Below are positions 5,710-6,928 of a stretch of 6,928 nt of DNA, piece after piece. Source of the DNA: Coriobacteriia bacterium (GTDB lineage: Bacteria; Actinomycetota; Coriobacteriia; Anaerosomatales; PALSA-660); NCBI GenBank assembly GCA_003133285.1, contig PKWR01000058.1, forward strand, positions 6,954 through 13,881, read 5' to 3'. How positions within the stretch are numbered: the first letter of the stretch is position 1; every line of letters begins with the position of its first letter. The notes under the pieces were generated by a model. The model was not told where the DNA came from and did no database searches. It saw only the letters and a program-made list of their open reading frames with translations. Position numbers and translations under genes: made by a program.

Positions 5710-6928
5710 ATGCCGAAGACGACGATCGTCCCCACAACGTGGGACAACACGCGCCACAGCCGCTTCGCCTCCACGGGCGGGACCGGCGGGGCGATCATGC
5801 ACGACGGCTCGGACGCCACCTACATCCGGCGCATGTCCGCGGGCAGTCCCGGCATCTACTACCACCTCGGCGTCCCGTCCGTCCCCGGTGGCAGCGACGT
5901 GGCCACCATCGTCCCATGCGCTAGGGTCAAGCAGCCGACTGGGACCGCGCCGAAGATACTGTCGCTGAACCTGTACGGCTTCAAGGCCGGCGGCGTCTAC
6001 TGTGCGGGGCCGAAGGTCGGCTTCCCCGGCGTGTTCTCGAGCGCCACCAACGTCGCCGCCGACGCTTCTGCCGGACCCGCTCTCGCGCCGATCGGCACGG
6101 GCTGGGTCGCAGCTGCAGCCGCGGGGCTCCTCGGTATCGCGGTCGACGACGGGCACGCGCCCACGGACGGAAACCGCGACTACATCTACGAGCTGTCCGC
6201 GGACGTCTACTACGCCGCGCGCCCGACCGCGTCTGTCACCACGACACCGTCCTCGCCGATCTCCACGACGAGCTTCCCGACCTTCAACGTCGGCGTGGCC
6301 GCGCTCATCGAGGCGTGGCAGGACAACGTCGGTGCCGCGACGATGACGGACTGCGGCTGGGAGCTGAAGGTGTTCACCGCGGCCCAGGTCGCGGCCGGCG
6401 GGTTCGACGCGGCGGTCACGGTCCCGTACTGGTCCGCCGTCGGGACCGCGCCACTGGGCTACATCGACGGCTCGACGCAATCCACCGCCGCGCTCTCGGT
6501 CGCGTGCGACGCCGCGCTCGCGAACGGCTCCTACTACGCCTACGTGCGCGCCACCCGGCCGTTTGCCGGTGCACTCCCCGGCGCATGGACGTCGCCGGCG
6601 TTCACGGTGGCCGTCACGCTGCCGACGGCTCCGACCATCTCAGCGGCCCGTGACGACGCGAACCAGCGCGTGGCAGTCACCGTGACCCCGAACGCGAGCA
6701 GCGGCGCCAGCGGCCCTCTCGTGAGCCTGCAGCGCACATCCGACGGCGGCGCGACGTGGCAGGCGGTACACGGCGCCACCTCCGTGCCGGGGACGTTCGG
6801 TGCGCCGATCGTCTTTGCCGACTACACCGCGCCGCGAGGAGTCGCGCTCACCTACCGGGCGCAGGTCGCCGCGACGGTCTCGGGGCAGCAACTCGCGACC
6901 GTGTGGGCGAGTGCCGCCGTCTCCGGGA
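5710..6928 (+). CDS. Minor tail protein with FnIII-like domains, 3' end missing
   Basis: The frame opens at ATG 5710, four bases after the tape measure stop, with GAGG ten bases upstream. It stays open to the window end, giving at least 406 residues. Residues 1-165 form an unrecognised Gly/Ala-rich, mostly beta region with many Tyr and Pro residues (PGIYYHLGVPSVPGG). From about 168, a Thr/Ser/Pro linker (ARPTASVTTTPSSPIS) leads into a beta domain ending SYYAYVRATRPF (274-285), the Tyr-rich late strand seen in fibronectin type III domains. A second similar domain begins near 304 (LPTAPTISAARDD), with VSLQRTSDGGATWQAV and LTYRAQVAATV as core strands. Such FnIII-like repeats are common in tail-tip, tail-fibre and decoration proteins, where they bind carbohydrate or extend the tip. 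It is not recognisably a Dit or Tal protein, although it occupies the slot after the tape measure. Function beyond minor tail protein is inference. Confidence 0.78.
   Translation, partial: MPKTTIVPTTWDNTRHSRFASTGGTGGAIMHDGSDATYIRRMSAGSPGIYYHLGVPSVPGGSDVATIVPCARVKQPTGTAPKILSLNLYGFKAGGVYCAGPKVGFPGVFSSATNVAADASAGPALAPIGTGWVAAAAAGLLGIAVDDGHAPTDGNRDYIYELSADVYYAARPTASVTTTPSSPISTTSFPTFNVGVAALIEAWQDNVGAATMTDCGWELKVFTAAQVAAGGFDAAVTVPYWSAVGTAPLGYIDGSTQSTAALSVACDAALANGSYYAYVRATRPFAGALPGAWTSPAFTVAVTLPTAPTISAARDDANQRVAVTVTPNASSGASGPLVSLQRTSDGGATWQAVHGATSVPGTFGAPIVFADYTAPRGVALTYRAQVAATVSGQQLATVWASAAVSG

Noticed and set aside
4892..5968. A 358-codon + strand frame overlapping the tape measure and the next gene
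   Set aside because: It is extremely Arg-rich and low in complexity. It overlaps two strongly supported genes in another frame, so it is not a gene.
5671..6480. A 269-codon antisense frame opposite the minor tail gene
   Set aside because: It is dominated by Arg, Gly, Asp and Val with no recognisable motif, and faces against an otherwise one-directional operon.

Overview
This window is a slice of the virion-assembly region of a tailed phage or prophage with a long non-contractile tail (siphovirus-like). The DNA is strongly GC-rich, with third codon positions mostly G or C. Starts include ATG and GTG, with purine-rich Shine-Dalgarno sites. Together with the protein types, this points to a high-GC Gram-positive (actinobacterial) host. 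The host cannot be named from this sequence. No integrase, attachment site, host gene, tRNA or lysis gene is present, so free phage and prophage cannot be told apart.

All genes lie on the + strand and are packed end to end like a single transcription unit. In order they are: the 3' end of an unrecognised small protein (2-367); a head-tail adaptor/connector-like protein (367-1224); a probable tail terminator (1226-1666); a small lysine-tailed protein of unknown role (1688-1921); a probable major tail tube protein (1905-2900); a tail assembly chaperone (2933-3301) with a -1 frameshifted long form ending at 3450; an HK97 gp10-like protein (3453-4004); the tape measure protein (4005-5705); and a large FnIII-like minor tail protein that runs off the end of the window (5710-6928). 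Intergenic gaps are at most about 30 bases. Several junctions overlap or abut, so translational coupling is likely. No transcription terminator or internal promoter was seen.

The genes act together as follows. The adaptor and terminator-like proteins would form the neck joining the capsid to the tail. Tube protein would polymerise around the tape measure, which is held by the short and frameshifted chaperone forms. The last protein belongs to the tail tip or tail decoration. The best mechanistic signal is the chaperone frameshift site: a GGGGGAA heptamer at 3271-3277 followed, after five bases, by a two-part base-paired structure at 3283-3333. Two oddities of gene order also stand out: no separate head-tail stopper gene lies between adaptor and terminator, and the gp10-like gene lies between the chaperone and the tape measure. 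I see no sign of a new defence or other non-structural system here. This is a fairly ordinary phage tail module with some details worth checking.
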